Below, one piece after another: positions 44,961-53,983 of a stretch of 64,000 nt of DNA (position 1 is its first letter; every line of letters begins with the position of its first letter). The stretch lies in the NCBI RefSeq assembly GCF_000226255.1, contig NZ_AGFG01000034.1, positions 131,672 to 195,671 of the forward strand, given 5' to 3'. Position numbers and translations under genes: made by a program. The notes beneath the pieces are model-generated. The model saw nothing but the letters and a program-made list of their open reading frames with translations, was not told where the DNA came from and did not search any database. This DNA is from Desulfovibrio sp. A2 (lineage in GTDB: Bacteria > Desulfobacterota > Desulfovibrionia > Desulfovibrionales > Desulfovibrionaceae).

Positions 44961-46550
44961 CTACACGCCGCCGCGCGCCAGTTCCAGCAGAGTGCGCACG
45001 GCAAAGCCGGTGCCGCCGCCGGGGCAGGTGGACGTCTTCTTGGCGGTGTAGGCCGGACCGGCGATGTCCAGGTGCGCCCAGCGCACCCCCTTGTCCACGA
45101 ACTGCTTCAGGAACAGGGCAGCGTTGACCGCGCCGCCCTCGCGCGGGCCCACGTTGGCCATGTCGGCCACGTCGCTCTTCAGGTTTTCGAAGTACATGTC
45201 CCACAGCGGCAGGGGCCAGAAGCGGTCGCCCACCACGTCGCCCACCCCTCGGATGCGGCCGGACAGGTCATCATCGTTGGCGAACACCGCCGCCACGTCG
45301 GTGCCCAGCGCCACCACGCAGGCCCCGGTCAGGGTGGCCAGGTCCACCACCACCTCGGGGGAATATTCGCGCTGGGCCCAGGTCAGGGCGTCGCACAGCA
45401 CCAGTCGCCCTTCCGCGTCGGTGTTCAGGATTTCCACCGTCTTGCCGGACAGGGTGGTCACGATGTCGCCAGGGCGGGTGGCCCGTCCGTCGGGCATGTT
45501 CTCGGTGCAGGGCATGACGCCCACCACCCGGCGGGGCACGTCGGAGCGGCCCAGCGCCTCGAACATCCCCAGAATGGCCGCCGCGCCCGCCATGTCGCCC
45601 TTCATCTCGTGCATCTTGGCGGCGGGCTTCAGGCTGATGCCGCCCGTGTCGAAGGTGATGCCCTTGCCCACCAGCACCAGCGGCTTCTGGTCCTCGGCGC
45701 CCTTGGGGGCATGCTCGATGACCACCAGCCGGGGTTCCTCCTCGGCCCCCCGGAACACAGAGGCAAAGGCCCCCATGCCCATGTCCGCCAGTTCGGCGCG
45801 GCCCAGCGAACGGGCCTTCATGCCGTACTTCTTCGCGATGGCCTCGGCCTGTTCGGCCAGGTGGCCGGGGGTGACGAAGTTGGGCGGGCCGTTGACCAGG
45901 TCGCGCGCCAGGGCCACCCCGGCGGCGGCCGCCTCGCCCTTGCGGGCGGCGGCGTGCAGGTCGTCCGGCACCGAGGCTTCGGCGCACAGCAGGGCCAGCC
46001 AGCGCGGCTCGAAGCGGGCGTCTTCACCGGTTTCGGAACCGGCGTTCCCGCCCCCGTTGCCGTTGCCGTTGGTCTTGAACCGATCGTAGCGGTACAGGCC
46101 CAGCAGCGCGCCGCACACGGCCTCCTCGAAGGGAGACCATACCTGAACCCCATCGCCGGTCGCCGCCACGCGGGCCAGGGCCACCGCGTCCAATCGAGCA
46201 AGGGACGAAGCTTCCACCGCAACCGTCTCGATCTTCAGCTCGCGGCAGCGGCGCAGGGCCGCGCCCGCCGCCGCGCGCAGCCCGGACGGGGCAGTGGCCG
46301 CGAACGCCTCGCGCTTGCCCAGCCCCGCCGCGATCACGCGCGGCACGGCCAGGTCCGGGTGCCCGTGGAACACGGCAACCTCGTCCTTCTTGCCCCGAAA
46401 ATCGCGCACCGCCGGGGCAATGCCCAGCCACGGCGCGGCCTCCAGCAGTTCCGGCGCCCCGTCCGACAGGGCCTCGCCCTCGAACAGGAACACGATCACC
46501 GCATCCGCACGCCACTGGGCAGGTCCGCCCACCTGAAAGCGAATGTCCAC
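44961..46550 (-). CDS. pepA: Leucyl aminopeptidase (M17)
   Basis: 529-aa cytosolic metallo-aminopeptidase. Metal-binding and catalytic motifs: VGKGITFDTGGISLKP at about residue 295, MHEMKGDMAGAAA, and the signature NTDAEGRLVL at about residue 376, all intact. Removes N-terminal residues from peptides; some relatives also bind DNA. A Gly/Asn-rich insertion (NGNGNGGGN) near residue 165 links the N-terminal macro-like and C-terminal catalytic domains. GTG start with GGAGGT upstream. Confidence 0.95.
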   Translation of the reverse strand: MDIRFQVGGPAQWRADAVIVFLFEGEALSDGAPELLEAAPWLGIAPAVRDFRGKKDEVAVFHGHPDLAVPRVIAAGLGKREAFAATAPSGLRAAAGAALRRCRELKIETVAVEASSLARLDAVALARVAATGDGVQVWSPFEEAVCGALLGLYRYDRFKTNGNGNGGGNAGSETGEDARFEPRWLALLCAEASVPDDLHAAARKGEAAAAGVALARDLVNGPPNFVTPGHLAEQAEAIAKKYGMKARSLGRAELADMGMGAFASVFRGAEEEPRLVVIEHAPKGAEDQKPLVLVGKGITFDTGGISLKPAAKMHEMKGDMAGAAAILGMFEALGRSDVPRRVVGVMPCTENMPDGRATRPGDIVTTLSGKTVEILNTDAEGRLVLCDALTWAQREYSPEVVVDLATLTGACVVALGTDVAAVFANDDDLSGRIRGVGDVVGDRFWPLPLWDMYFENLKSDVADMANVGPREGGAVNAALFLKQFVDKGVRWAHLDIAGPAYTAKKTSTCPGGGTGFAVRTLLELARGGV

Positions 46551-46788
46551 GTCACACCTCCATCACGCGCCTCTCCGGCGACATGGCAATTCTTAAAAAA
46601 TACGACACCGGGGGCTTCCACGCAACGGCACCGGCGGCAAAAGGCCACCGGTGCCCAACATATCATACTTTGGCCGGAGAGGCGTGTAATGCCTGCTCCC
46701 AAGCGTGCCTGGCGTTACCGGGCGCATGCAAACCCGGATTTTTGTTCGCTGGCGAGGAAAACTAGCCTGCCATGTGGGAGTGCGGCAG

Positions 46789-46816
46789 CCGTTGGGCGAG
46801 CTTGCGAGCCTTACGG
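46789..46816. repeat. REP-like palindrome, copy 1
   Basis: 28 bases, CCGTTGGGCGAGC-TT-GCGAGCCTTACGG, inside palindromic element A2. Flanked by GCAG and ATGGCGACCGC, as in copies at 51553 and 56356. Confidence 0.75.
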
Positions 46817-46862
46817 ATGGCGACCGCACCGCATACTCTTATCGTATTCGACCGAGCCTTAG

Positions 46863-46891
46863 CCGTTAGGTGAGCAAAGCGAACCTTACGG
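46863..46891. repeat. REP-like palindrome, copy 2
   Basis: 29 bases, CCGTTAGGTGAGC-AAA-GCGAACCTTACGG, preceded by GCCTTAG and followed by ATAAGGAC, as in the copy at 56430. Confidence 0.7.
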
Positions 46892-46944
46892 ATAAGGACA
46901 GCAAAGCCATGGCAGGCGAAGTTTGACCTCTCTGCGCACGATGC

Positions 46945-46972
46945 CCGTAAGGCTCGCAAGCTCGCCCAACGG
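46945..46972. repeat. REP-like palindrome, copy 3 (reverse)
   Basis: 28 bases, the reverse complement of copy 1 (CCGTAAGGCTCGC-AA-GCTCGCCCAACGG). It forms a head-to-head pair with copy 1 inside the same element. Confidence 0.75.
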
Positions 46973-47033
46973 GCACGCTTCGCGTCCTTCGGATCGGACG
47001 CCAGCGGGCAAAAGGACGGTTTGCAGTACCGGG

Positions 47034-48353
47034 CTAAAAATCCAAGCCGTACGTATCAATAAACTGCCCGATGCGGGCGCGCGCGGCCTGCATGCGCTCG
47101 CGCAGTTCCACCTTGTAGGCGGCAAGATCCAGCTGGCGGCGCGCCACGCCGGTGCGCATGGCGGCTTCGGCCACGGCCGGGGCCACCCATTCGATGACGC
47201 GCGGGTCCAGTGCCTTGGGGATGATGTAATCCACCCCGTAGGACAGTTCCGCAAGGCCATAGGCGGCCAGCACGTCGGCGGGCACGGGTTCGCGCGCCAG
47301 CGCGGCCAGGGCGCGCGCGGCGGCCAGCTTCATCTCCTCGTTGATGATGGTGGCGCGGGTGTCCAGCGCCCCCCGGAAGATGAACGGAAAGCCCAGCACG
47401 TTGTTGATCTGGTTGGGGTAGTCGGAACGGCCCGTGGCCATGATCACGTCGTCGCGCGCGGCCTTGGCGTCCTCGTACGAGATTTCGGGGTCGGGGTTGG
47501 CGCAGGCGAAGATGATGGGGTTCGGGGCCATGGAGCGCACCATGTCCTGCGTCACCATGCCGCCCACGGAAAGGCCCAGGAAGCAGTCCGCGCCGTGCAT
47601 GACCTCGGCCAGGCTGCCGTGGTCGCGTTCCTGCGCGAATTCCAGTTTCTGCGGATTGAGGTCGGTGCGGCCCTTGTGGATGAGCCCGCGCGAGTCGAAC
47701 ATGAACACGTTGCGGCGCAGCACGCCGAACGATTCGAAGAACCGGGTGCAGGCAATGGCCCCCGCGCCCGCGCCGCTGACCACCAGCTTCAGGTCCTGCG
47801 GCAGACGGCTGGTCATTTCCAGCGCGGCGATGAGCCCCGCGCCCGAGATGATGGCCGTGCCGTGCTGATCGTCGTGGAACACCGGGATGTTCATCTGGCG
47901 GATCAGGGTCTGTTCCACCTCGAAGCACTCGGGGGCCTTGATGTCCTCGAGGTTGATGCCGCCAAAGGTGGGCTCCAGCATCTTCACGAATTCGATGATC
48001 TTCTTGGGGTCCTTCTGGTCGATGGACAGGTCGTACACGTCCACGTCCGCGAAGATCTTGAACAGCACGCCCTTGCCTTCCATCACCGGCTTGCCCGCCA
48101 GCGGCCCGATGTTGCCGAGCCCGAGCACCGCCGTGCCGTTGCTGACCACGGCCACCAGGTTGCCCTTGTTGGTGTAGTCGTAGCCCAGCGATTCGTCGGC
48201 GTGGATGGCCCGGCACACCTCGGCGACGCCGGGGGTGTAGGCCATGGAAAGGTGCTTCTGCGTGGCGCAGGGCTTTACGGGCACCACCTCTACCTTGCCC
48301 TTGTGGCCGTCCGAGTGGTAGCGCAGCGCCTCTTCCTTGGTGAACAGGGCCAT
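47034..48353 (-). CDS. Malic enzyme (malate oxidoreductase, decarboxylating), short form
   Basis: 439-aa NAD(P)-dependent enzyme converting malate to pyruvate and CO2. Motifs: [16 protein letters not shown] near residue 35-50, metal site [10 protein letters not shown] at about 155-164, nucleotide loop [16 protein letters not shown] at about 185-200. It lacks the C-terminal phosphotransacetylase-like domain of MaeB. GCGAGG precedes the ATG at 48353. Its TAG overlaps the arm of palindromic element A2. Confidence 0.94.
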   Translation of the reverse strand: MALFTKEEALRYHSDGHKGKVEVVPVKPCATQKHLSMAYTPGVAEVCRAIHADESLGYDYTNKGNLVAVVSNGTAVLGLGNIGPLAGKPVMEGKGVLFKIFADVDVYDLSIDQKDPKKIIEFVKMLEPTFGGINLEDIKAPECFEVEQTLIRQMNIPVFHDDQHGTAIISGAGLIAALEMTSRLPQDLKLVVSGAGAGAIACTRFFESFGVLRRNVFMFDSRGLIHKGRTDLNPQKLEFAQERDHGSLAEVMHGADCFLGLSVGGMVTQDMVRSMAPNPIIFACANPDPEISYEDAKAARDDVIMATGRSDYPNQINNVLGFPFIFRGALDTRATIINEEMKLAAARALAALAREPVPADVLAAYGLAELSYGVDYIIPKALDPRVIEWVAPAVAEAAMRTGVARRQLDLAAYKVELRERMQAARARIGQFIDTYGLDF

Positions 48354-48479
48354 GAATGCCTCGCTTGTCGTTGACGGTGCGGAAAAACGGAACGAAACCT
48401 CACCCGCGACGGACCCCGCGCTCACGTGCCGCGCCGAAGGCTTTCCCTGACTTCCGGCGGGCCGCTTGCTTGCGTCCGG

Positions 48480-48518
48480 ACCACGTTGTCCTTGCGACCA
48501 AACCACGTTGTCCTTGCG
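48480..48518. promoter_or_regulatory. Direct repeat in the malic enzyme/trkH divergent region
   Basis: The 17-base sequence ACCACGTTGTCCTTGCG occurs at 48480-48496 and again at 48502-48518 (22-base spacing, two helical turns). Candidate regulator-binding sites between divergent genes. Confidence 0.5.
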
Positions 48519-48604
48519 TCCGGGCAACGTAGTGCAGCCGCGCATCCATTGCAAGCAGCGCCCACCCCGCTTGCCGCGCGGAACGAACCGGGATAGTTTC
48601 AGGA

Positions 48605-49969
48605 ATGCTCCACCGTCGCCTGCTCTCGCCCCTCATCCTGCCGGTGTACTCGTTCGCGGCCACCATTCTTGCCGGGGCCGCGCTGCTGTACATGGGCGCC
48701 AGCCACGCGCCGTCCGTGGGCGAAGAAGGGCTTTCCTTCGTGGACGCGCTGTTCACCGCCACCTCCGCCGTGTGCGTGACCGGGCTTACGGTGGTGGACA
48801 CGGGCTCCACCTTCAGCCAGACGGGGCAGTGGATAATCCTGCTGCTCATCCAACTCGGCGGCCTCGGCATCATGACCTATTCCAGCCTGCTGCTGTTCCT
48901 GCTGCGGCGGCGCGTGTCGCTCACCGACAGGCTGGCCGTGGGCCAGGCCCTGATGCACGACGCCTCGTTCCACCTGGGGCGGTTTCTGTACCGGCTGGTG
49001 CGCACCATCGTGTGCATCGAACTGGCGGCGGCCTGCCTGCTGTACATCTTCGCGCCGCAGGGCATGGGCGCGTTCGGCGCGCTGTTCCATGCCGTGTCGG
49101 CCTTCTGCAACGCGGGCTTCGGCCTGCGCCCGGACAACCTGATGCCGTGGCAGGAACACACCGGGGTGGGCCTGGTCATCATGTTCCTGATCGTGGTGGG
49201 GGGCATAGGCTTTTCGGTCATCGACGAACTGCTGGGGGCCGCGCGGACGAAACTTTCCGGCAAGCCCTACCGCCCGCTCAGCCGCCATACCCGGCTGGTG
49301 CTTTCCACCACCGCTTTCCTCATCGTGGTGGGGGCGGCGCTGATCTGGCTGGCCGAATACTTCAGCGACTACACCGGACTCACGCCCACCGGGCTGGTGC
49401 TGCCCGCCTTCTTCCAGTCCGTCACCTGCCGCACGGCGGGCTTCAACACCATGGACATCTCGCGGCTGACCGATTTCACCTTGATGGTGATGATCTGCCT
49501 GATGTTCGTGGGCGGCTCGCCGGGCTCGTGCGCGGGCGGCATCAAGACCACCAGCTTCCGGGTGCTGGCCGGGTTCGTGGAGGCGCAGCTGCGCGGCAGG
49601 CGGCAGAACGTGCTGCTGGGCCGCGCCGTGGACGCGGCCACCCAGTCCAAGGCGCTGACCCTGTTCCTGTTCGCCATCATCGTGGTGACCGTGGGCACCA
49701 TGGTGCTCAGCCTGACCGAAGGCGGCATGGCCCCCCACACCCATACCCGGTTCCAGCAGCTGGACCTGATGTTCGAGGTGGTTTCCGCCTTCGGCACCGT
49801 GGGGCTGACCACCGGCGTCACCCCGCACCTCAGCGTGCCGGGCAAGCTGCTGATCACCCTGCTGATGTTCATCGGCCGCATCGGACCCGTCTGGCTGCTG
49901 GCCACCCTGCAGCACCTGCAGAGCGAACCCAAGTTCCGCTGGCCCGAGGTGGACTACCCCATCGGGTAA
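48605..49969 (+). CDS. trkH: Potassium uptake channel subunit (TrkH/KtrB family)
   Basis: 454-aa membrane protein with the fourfold M1-P-M2 repeat. The four filter segments are visible: VCVTGL, FCNAGF, CRTAGF and FGTVGL, each with the key glycine. Moves K+ (or Na+) with its RCK regulator, encoded 36 bases downstream. Length is nearer to KtrB than to E. coli TrkH. The ATG at 48605 has a poor ribosome-binding site (AGGA next to the codon). Confidence 0.93.
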   Translation: MLHRRLLSPLILPVYSFAATILAGAALLYMGASHAPSVGEEGLSFVDALFTATSAVCVTGLTVVDTGSTFSQTGQWIILLLIQLGGLGIMTYSSLLLFLLRRRVSLTDRLAVGQALMHDASFHLGRFLYRLVRTIVCIELAAACLLYIFAPQGMGAFGALFHAVSAFCNAGFGLRPDNLMPWQEHTGVGLVIMFLIVVGGIGFSVIDELLGAARTKLSGKPYRPLSRHTRLVLSTTAFLIVVGAALIWLAEYFSDYTGLTPTGLVLPAFFQSVTCRTAGFNTMDISRLTDFTLMVMICLMFVGGSPGSCAGGIKTTSFRVLAGFVEAQLRGRRQNVLLGRAVDAATQSKALTLFLFAIIVVTVGTMVLSLTEGGMAPHTHTRFQQLDLMFEVVSAFGTVGLTTGVTPHLSVPGKLLITLLMFIGRIGPVWLLATLQHLQSEPKFRWPEVDYPIG

Positions 49970-50005
49970 CCCGCGTGCGCGCTGGCGGCACGCCCGGAGC
50001 ATACC

Positions 50006-50671
50006 ATGGTCGACATAGCGAAAAAATTGGAAATCGGCATCGTCGGGCTTGGCAAGTTCGGCTTGCAGCTTGGCCGCACCCTCACCGAGATGGGCCATAC
50101 CGTGGTGGGCCTGGACACCGGCGAGGCCCGCGTGCGCCTTGCCCAGGACGCGCTGGCCCAGGTCTACCAGGCCAACGCCGCCGACATCGCGGTATTGCAG
50201 CAACTGCGCTTCCAGGACCTGGACATCGTGTTCGTAAGCGTGGGCGACTCCATGGAGACCTCGCTGCTGGTGGTGCTGAACCTGCAAGAGCTTGGCGCGC
50301 GCAAGATAGGGGTGAAGGCGGCCTCCATCGAGCACCGCAAGGTGCTCACTCGCCTTGGCGTGGACCTGGTCATCCTGCCCGAGCACGACGTGGCCACCCA
50401 CGTGGCCCACCGACTGGCCAACCCCGGCATGCTAGACCTGTTGCCCCTGGGCGGCGGCGTGCTGGTGCAGGAACTGATCGTGGACAAATGGGCGGGCCGC
50501 ACCCTGTTGGACCTGAAGCTGGTCAACGACTACGGGGTGATGGTGGTGGCCGTGAAGCCCGTGGGCGGCAAGGAATACCGGTTCGTGCCGCAGGCGCACG
50601 AGACGCTGGACCGGGGGGATGCGCTGGTGGTCATCGGCAAGCAGGCGGATGTGTTGCGGCTGGCACCTTAG
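50006..50671 (+). CDS. trkA: RCK-domain gating subunit (TrkA/KtrA)
   Basis: 221-aa cytosolic gating protein. RCK_N Rossmann fold, residues about 10-130 (IGIVGLGKFGLQLGRTLTEMGHTVVGLDTGE), then RCK_C at about 145-218. A single RCK pair marks it as KtrA-like. Binds nucleotide (ATP/ADP or NAD(H)) and gates the partner channel. GGAG lies eight bases upstream. Confidence 0.95.
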   Translation: MVDIAKKLEIGIVGLGKFGLQLGRTLTEMGHTVVGLDTGEARVRLAQDALAQVYQANAADIAVLQQLRFQDLDIVFVSVGDSMETSLLVVLNLQELGARKIGVKAASIEHRKVLTRLGVDLVILPEHDVATHVAHRLANPGMLDLLPLGGGVLVQELIVDKWAGRTLLDLKLVNDYGVMVVAVKPVGGKEYRFVPQAHETLDRGDALVVIGKQADVLRLAP

Positions 50672-50734
50672 GTGGTGTGTGTGGGGGGGCCGCAGGGCGG
50701 TGAGGATGGGGAGGCGTGGCGCGTTGATGGGCGC

Positions 50735-51040
50735 GGCCTCTACGAAGGCAGTTGCGCCCTGTTAGGCACGCCCGGTTTCGTTATGCCTCCGGCGGTGGGG
50801 AAAAGAGGTGCCGCGCGCTGCTAAATGCTGCTTCTACGAAGACAGTCCCGCGCTATTGATGCCGCTCGATTTCGTTATGCCTCCGGCGGACAAGGGGCCA
50901 TTAAGCGATGGCCCTTGTATCCCCGCGCTCCGGGGGGCGCTGCCCCCCTGGTCCCCCCAGGTTTTCATGCACCGCATTCCCGTGCCGGACAGCTTCCCTC
51001 CGGCGCTGATGCGCCTTCGGGCGATCTGCCCGGCGGAATG
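50735..51040 (+). repeat. Composite repeat C, copy 1
   Basis: Two tandem units of about 94 bp (CTACGAAG(A/G)CAGT... near 50741 and 50835, each followed by C(T)CGATTTCGTTATGCCTCCGGCGG), then a hairpin GGGGCCATTAAGCGATGGCCC, a C/G-rich block (CCCCGCGCTCCGGGGGG...), and GACAGCTTCCCTCCGGCG. Same order as copies at 51400-51775 (reverse) and 63610-64000. Begins shortly after trkA. Confidence 0.75.
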
Positions 51041-51399
51041 CGTATGTGCGCAAATCTCTCGTCGCTACGGCATAGCGAGGGTGTCTTTCCCCACGGTTCG
51101 TCTGCGGCGCGCATCCGCAACGCCGGAGCTTCCGCCTCGCAAAGCCTCGGCGGGGATCTCCGGCTGCGGACGCGTATCGCCGCGCCAAGGTTATATGCCG
51201 GACGGTCGTGCGGCTTCCTCGTTTTCCACAATCCGCAACGGCTCATTAAGCCTGATTGTAATGTTTCGCATTCCGCGCATTGTTCAACGGAAACGGATTG
51301 CGCGTAGAAGCGTGTAACGCCGGGCCTTGACGGCGGCACATGCGTGGCAACGAGGGTTTGGGTAAAGGCGCCCATGCACCGCGAAGGCGACGGGAGCTT
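51041..51399. other. Core between two inverted copies of repeat C, no gene seen
   Basis: About 360 bases enclosed by head-to-head repeat copies. Short open frames on both strands have Arg/Pro/Ser-rich translations and no ribosome-binding site. An AT-richer patch lies at 51215-51310. I cannot recognise a transposase or any gene remnant. Confidence 0.45.
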
Positions 51400-51775
51400 C
51401 GCGCACATACGCATTCTAGCCGCCAGATCACCCGAAGGCGCTTTGGCCGAAGGGAAGCTGGCGGCGAAGGGACGCCGCGCAAGAAACGTCGGGGGACCAG
51501 GGGGCGGAGCCCCCGGAGCGCGGGGGTACAGGGGGCCGCCGCTTAGCGGCAGCCGTTAGACGAGCGCGAAGCGCGAGTCTTACGGATGGCGACCGCAGAG
51601 CGCGGCCCCCTGTCCGTCGGAGACATAACGAAATCGAGGGGAATCAAAAGGGCAGGACTGTCTTCGTAGAAGCCGCGCCTGGCAAGGCGCGACACCTCTT
51701 TTGCCTCCCGCCGGAGGCATAACGAAATCGAGCGCCCTCAACCGCGCACGACAGTCTTCGTAGAGACCATACCCA
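51400..51775 (-). repeat. Composite repeat C, copy 2 (inverted)
   Basis: Reverse-orientation copy: CGAAGGGAAGCTGG..., the C/G-rich block, the GGGGGCCGCCGCTTAGCGG stem arm, then the 94-bp units in reverse (GACTGTCTTCGTAG near 51658, GACAGTCTTCGTAG near 51751). The hairpin stem is split by a REP-like palindrome. Adjoins the 3' end of the EamA gene. Confidence 0.75.
51553..51585. repeat. REP-like palindrome inside repeat C copy 2
   Basis: 33 bases, CCGTTAGACGAGCGCG-AA-GCGCGAGTCTTACGG, flanked by GCAG and ATGGCGACCGC as in the copies at 46789 and 56356. It interrupts a hairpin that is intact in the other two repeat C copies. Confidence 0.75.
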
Positions 51776-51799
51776 ACAAGGCACAACCCATCCCAACGG

Positions 51800-52678
51800 C
51801 TACGCCCTGTTCGTAATGAACACCCCGCACGTCACCAGCGCAGCGCCCATCAGCAACGACACGGGCAGCGCCTCGCCCAGCATGGCCCACGCGCAGACGA
51901 TGGCCGTCAGCGGCACGAAGTTGATGAACACCCCGGCCCGGCCCGCGCCTATCTCCTTCACCGCCTCGTAGAACCAGGTGAAGCCCAGCACGGTGCCGAA
52001 CACCCCAAGGTACGCCACGGACACCCACAGCGCCACGGGGTACTCCGGCAGGGCCGCGCCCATGCCTTCGCTCAGGGCGAACGGCAGCAGCATCACCGTG
52101 CCTACGGCGCACGACCAGGTCACCGCCGCCAACGGCGACAGCGCGCGCATGACCACCTTGCCCAGCAGCGAATACGCGGCCCAACTGGCCAGGCAGCCCA
52201 GCAGCGCCACGTCGCCCCACGACAGGGCCGACGAGAACAGCGTCAGTGGGTTGCCCCTGGTGATGGCGATGACCGCCCCGCTCACCGACAGCAGGATGCC
52301 CGCCAGCTTGCGGCGCGACAACGGCTCGCCCAGGAACAGCGCCGCGCCCACGGCGATGGCGATGGGATTGTTGGTGACGATCACCGCCGCCCGGCTGGCG
52401 GGCACGGTGGAAAGACCGGTGAAGAACAGGGCGTTGTAGGCGAACACCCCGGTGGCCCCCAGCAACAGTACCCCGGCCCACCCGTGCATGCCCCACGTGG
52501 TCAGGCGCGGCAACGCGCCTTCGCGCTTGCGCACGTACCAGAACAGCAGCCCGGTGGCCACGGCAAAGCGCAGAAAGGCGGCGGAAAAGGGCCCGGCATG
52601 GACGGCGGCGATGCGCCCGGCGACAAAGGTGCCGCCCCAGAACACGGTGGCCAGCATCAGCTTGGCGTACAACAGCAT
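51800..52678 (-). CDS. EamA-type drug/metabolite transporter (DMT)
   Basis: 292-aa membrane protein with ten membrane segments in two EamA halves (about residues 1-140 and 150-290). Traits: KLMLATVFWGGTFVAGRIAA at the start, VIVTNNPIAIAVGAALFLGEPLSRRKLAGILLSVSGAVIAI ending half one, and FINFVPLTAIVCAWAMLGEALP in half two. Exports metabolites or amino acids; substrate unknown. Start at 52678 with GGGAG upstream. Confidence 0.9.
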   Translation of the reverse strand: MLLYAKLMLATVFWGGTFVAGRIAAVHAGPFSAAFLRFAVATGLLFWYVRKREGALPRLTTWGMHGWAGVLLLGATGVFAYNALFFTGLSTVPASRAAVIVTNNPIAIAVGAALFLGEPLSRRKLAGILLSVSGAVIAITRGNPLTLFSSALSWGDVALLGCLASWAAYSLLGKVVMRALSPLAAVTWSCAVGTVMLLPFALSEGMGAALPEYPVALWVSVAYLGVFGTVLGFTWFYEAVKEIGAGRAGVFINFVPLTAIVCAWAMLGEALPVSLLMGAALVTCGVFITNRA

Positions 52679-53020
52679 GAACGACTCCCGCGGGCGTGAA
52701 CAAACGCGGCGGCGCGGGCGCACGATGCGCGGGGCTCGTCGCAGGACACAGAAAATAACGCTGCAACGCCGCAACCGGGAACTGTGGGACCACAGCATGT
52801 TACAGCATCACGCGGCCTGTAACACCCCGAGATTGCGGCACGTTGACACGTGCGGCGATATACGGGAAAAACACGGTACTGTCGAGATACCGCCCCCACG
52901 GTTTGCCCGGCAGCCCGTTGCACGACGGGACACACCGAAAGTTGCCCCAGGGCCGCGCCCTTGCGCCGGGCAGGACGCGACCCGCCACGACCTTCCGTGG
53001 CACGCAACCGCAGGAGGATT
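52679..53020. other. Divergent intergenic region, no gene seen
   Basis: 342 bases between the EamA gene (minus) and the RlpA gene (plus). A TTGACA at 52843-52848 may be a -35 box for the plus-strand gene, but no good -10 follows at 16-18 bases. Confidence 0.35.
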
Positions 53021-53674
53021 ATGACCCGACGCCACCACCTACGACACCTGACGATCCTGCTGATGCTCTGCGCGCTGGTCCTGACGGGCCTGCCCGCGGC
53101 GGCCAGCGAAGCGCCCGCCAAGCGCGGCCGCGCCTCGTGGTACAGCGACGACCTGCACGGCAAGAAGACCGCCAGCGGCGAAGTCTACGACATGAACGCC
53201 CTGACGGCCGCGCACAAGACCCTGCCCCTCGGCACCGTGGTCCGCGTGACCAACCTCTCCAACGGCCGCTCCGTGCTGGTCACGGTGAACGACCGGGGCC
53301 CCTATCGCGGCAACCGCGACATCGACGTCTCCTACTCCGCCGCGAAACAACTGGGCATCGTCAAGCCGGGCAGCGCCGCCGTGCGCATAGAGGTTCTGGG
53401 CGACGCCAGGGGCCGCCCCCTGGACCCCGACAGCGCCTACTTCGTGCGCATCCGGTCGTACGCCAGCAAGGCCGAGGCCGAGCGGCTGGTCCGCAGGCTG
53501 GAACGCGAGGGCGAAGCCGCCGCACGCGTCCGCGCGCGCACCGAAAACGGCCGCAAGCGCTGGATGGTCTGCGTGGGCCCCTTCCGCGATTTCGACGACG
53601 CGCGCGCCCTGCGCCGCCACCTGATGCAGCGCCACGCCGACATCGACATCGTGGCCAACCGCGCTCGCGACTGA
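53021..53674 (+). CDS. rlpA: RlpA-like septal/peptidoglycan protein with SPOR domain
   Basis: 217-aa exported protein. AGGAGG before the ATG. Signal peptide residues 1-29 (ILLMLCALVLTGLPAAAS), not a lipoprotein. Double-psi beta-barrel RlpA domain at about 35-125 with RASWYSDDLHGKKTASGE, TAAHKTLPLGTVVRVTNLSNG and VTVNDRGPY...DIDVSYSAAKQLG; the SPOR domain at about 140-212 binds denuded glycan. RlpA enzymes can be lytic transglycosylases; whether this one is active is not shown. A second RlpA-SPOR protein is at 59637. Confidence 0.92.
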   Translation: MTRRHHLRHLTILLMLCALVLTGLPAAASEAPAKRGRASWYSDDLHGKKTASGEVYDMNALTAAHKTLPLGTVVRVTNLSNGRSVLVTVNDRGPYRGNRDIDVSYSAAKQLGIVKPGSAAVRIEVLGDARGRPLDPDSAYFVRIRSYASKAEAERLVRRLEREGEAAARVRARTENGRKRWMVCVGPFRDFDDARALRRHLMQRHADIDIVANRARD

Positions 53675-53921
53675 TCGCCGCGCTGCGTTCCGGTCGTCAT
53701 CGTCCGTCACCATCCCCCGCCTTCGCCCGCCTCTTTTCCTTCTCGGCGCAGGCTTCTGCCATGACCTGTCGCACCATTCGCGAACGGTCACGAATGGTTA
53801 CGTCCGCGTGACATTCGCGCCGCGCCGTCTCCAGCGGCTCCGCACGGGCCGCACCGCCGCACGTCCAGGGCGCAACCATCATGCGCCAGCCATTTTTTTG
53901 TGGATAATTTCCGCGCAGCTT
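53675..53921. other. Intergenic, no gene seen
   Basis: Upstream part of the region between rlpA and the response regulator gene. AT-rich near 53890-53910. No open frame with support. Confidence 0.35.
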
Positions 53922-53935
53922 GGCAATCTTGGGGC
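53922..53935 (+). promoter_or_regulatory. Possible sigma-54 promoter (-24/-12)
   Basis: TTGGCA with GG at 53922-53923, ten bases, then GC at 53934-53935 (GGGGCA). The GG-N10-GC spacing fits, but the -12 box is not TTGC. It lies about 50 bases before the ATG at 53984. Weak evidence. Confidence 0.22.
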
Positions 53936-53983
53936 AACGTATCGCCAACATCATTCGCGCAACCCACAGGGAACTGGCGCCCC

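Larger units (their letters stand above)
46717..47036 (-). repeat. Long palindromic element A2, after the malic enzyme gene
   Basis: Outer arms GCATGCAAACCCGGATTTTT... and its partner ending GGTTTGCAGTACCGGGCT, overlapping the malic-enzyme TAG; next TTCGCTGGCG / CGCCAGCGGG; inner arms ACTAGCCTGCCAT / ATGGCAGGCGAAGT. The centre keeps TACTCTTATCGTATTCGACC but is broken up by three REP-like palindromes, so this copy is about 320 bases rather than 147. Confidence 0.8.

Noticed and set aside
46789..46972. Integron attC-like sites
   Set aside because: GTTGGGC and GCCCAAC match the attC core pattern and the region is palindromic, but the order of the cores is reversed, there is no integrase or cassette array, and the same hairpin recurs as a REP-like unit elsewhere.
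51041..51399. Degenerate transposase between the inverted repeat copies
   Set aside because: The layout suggests an element with a lost core, but no frame resembles a transposase and no target duplication could be seen.
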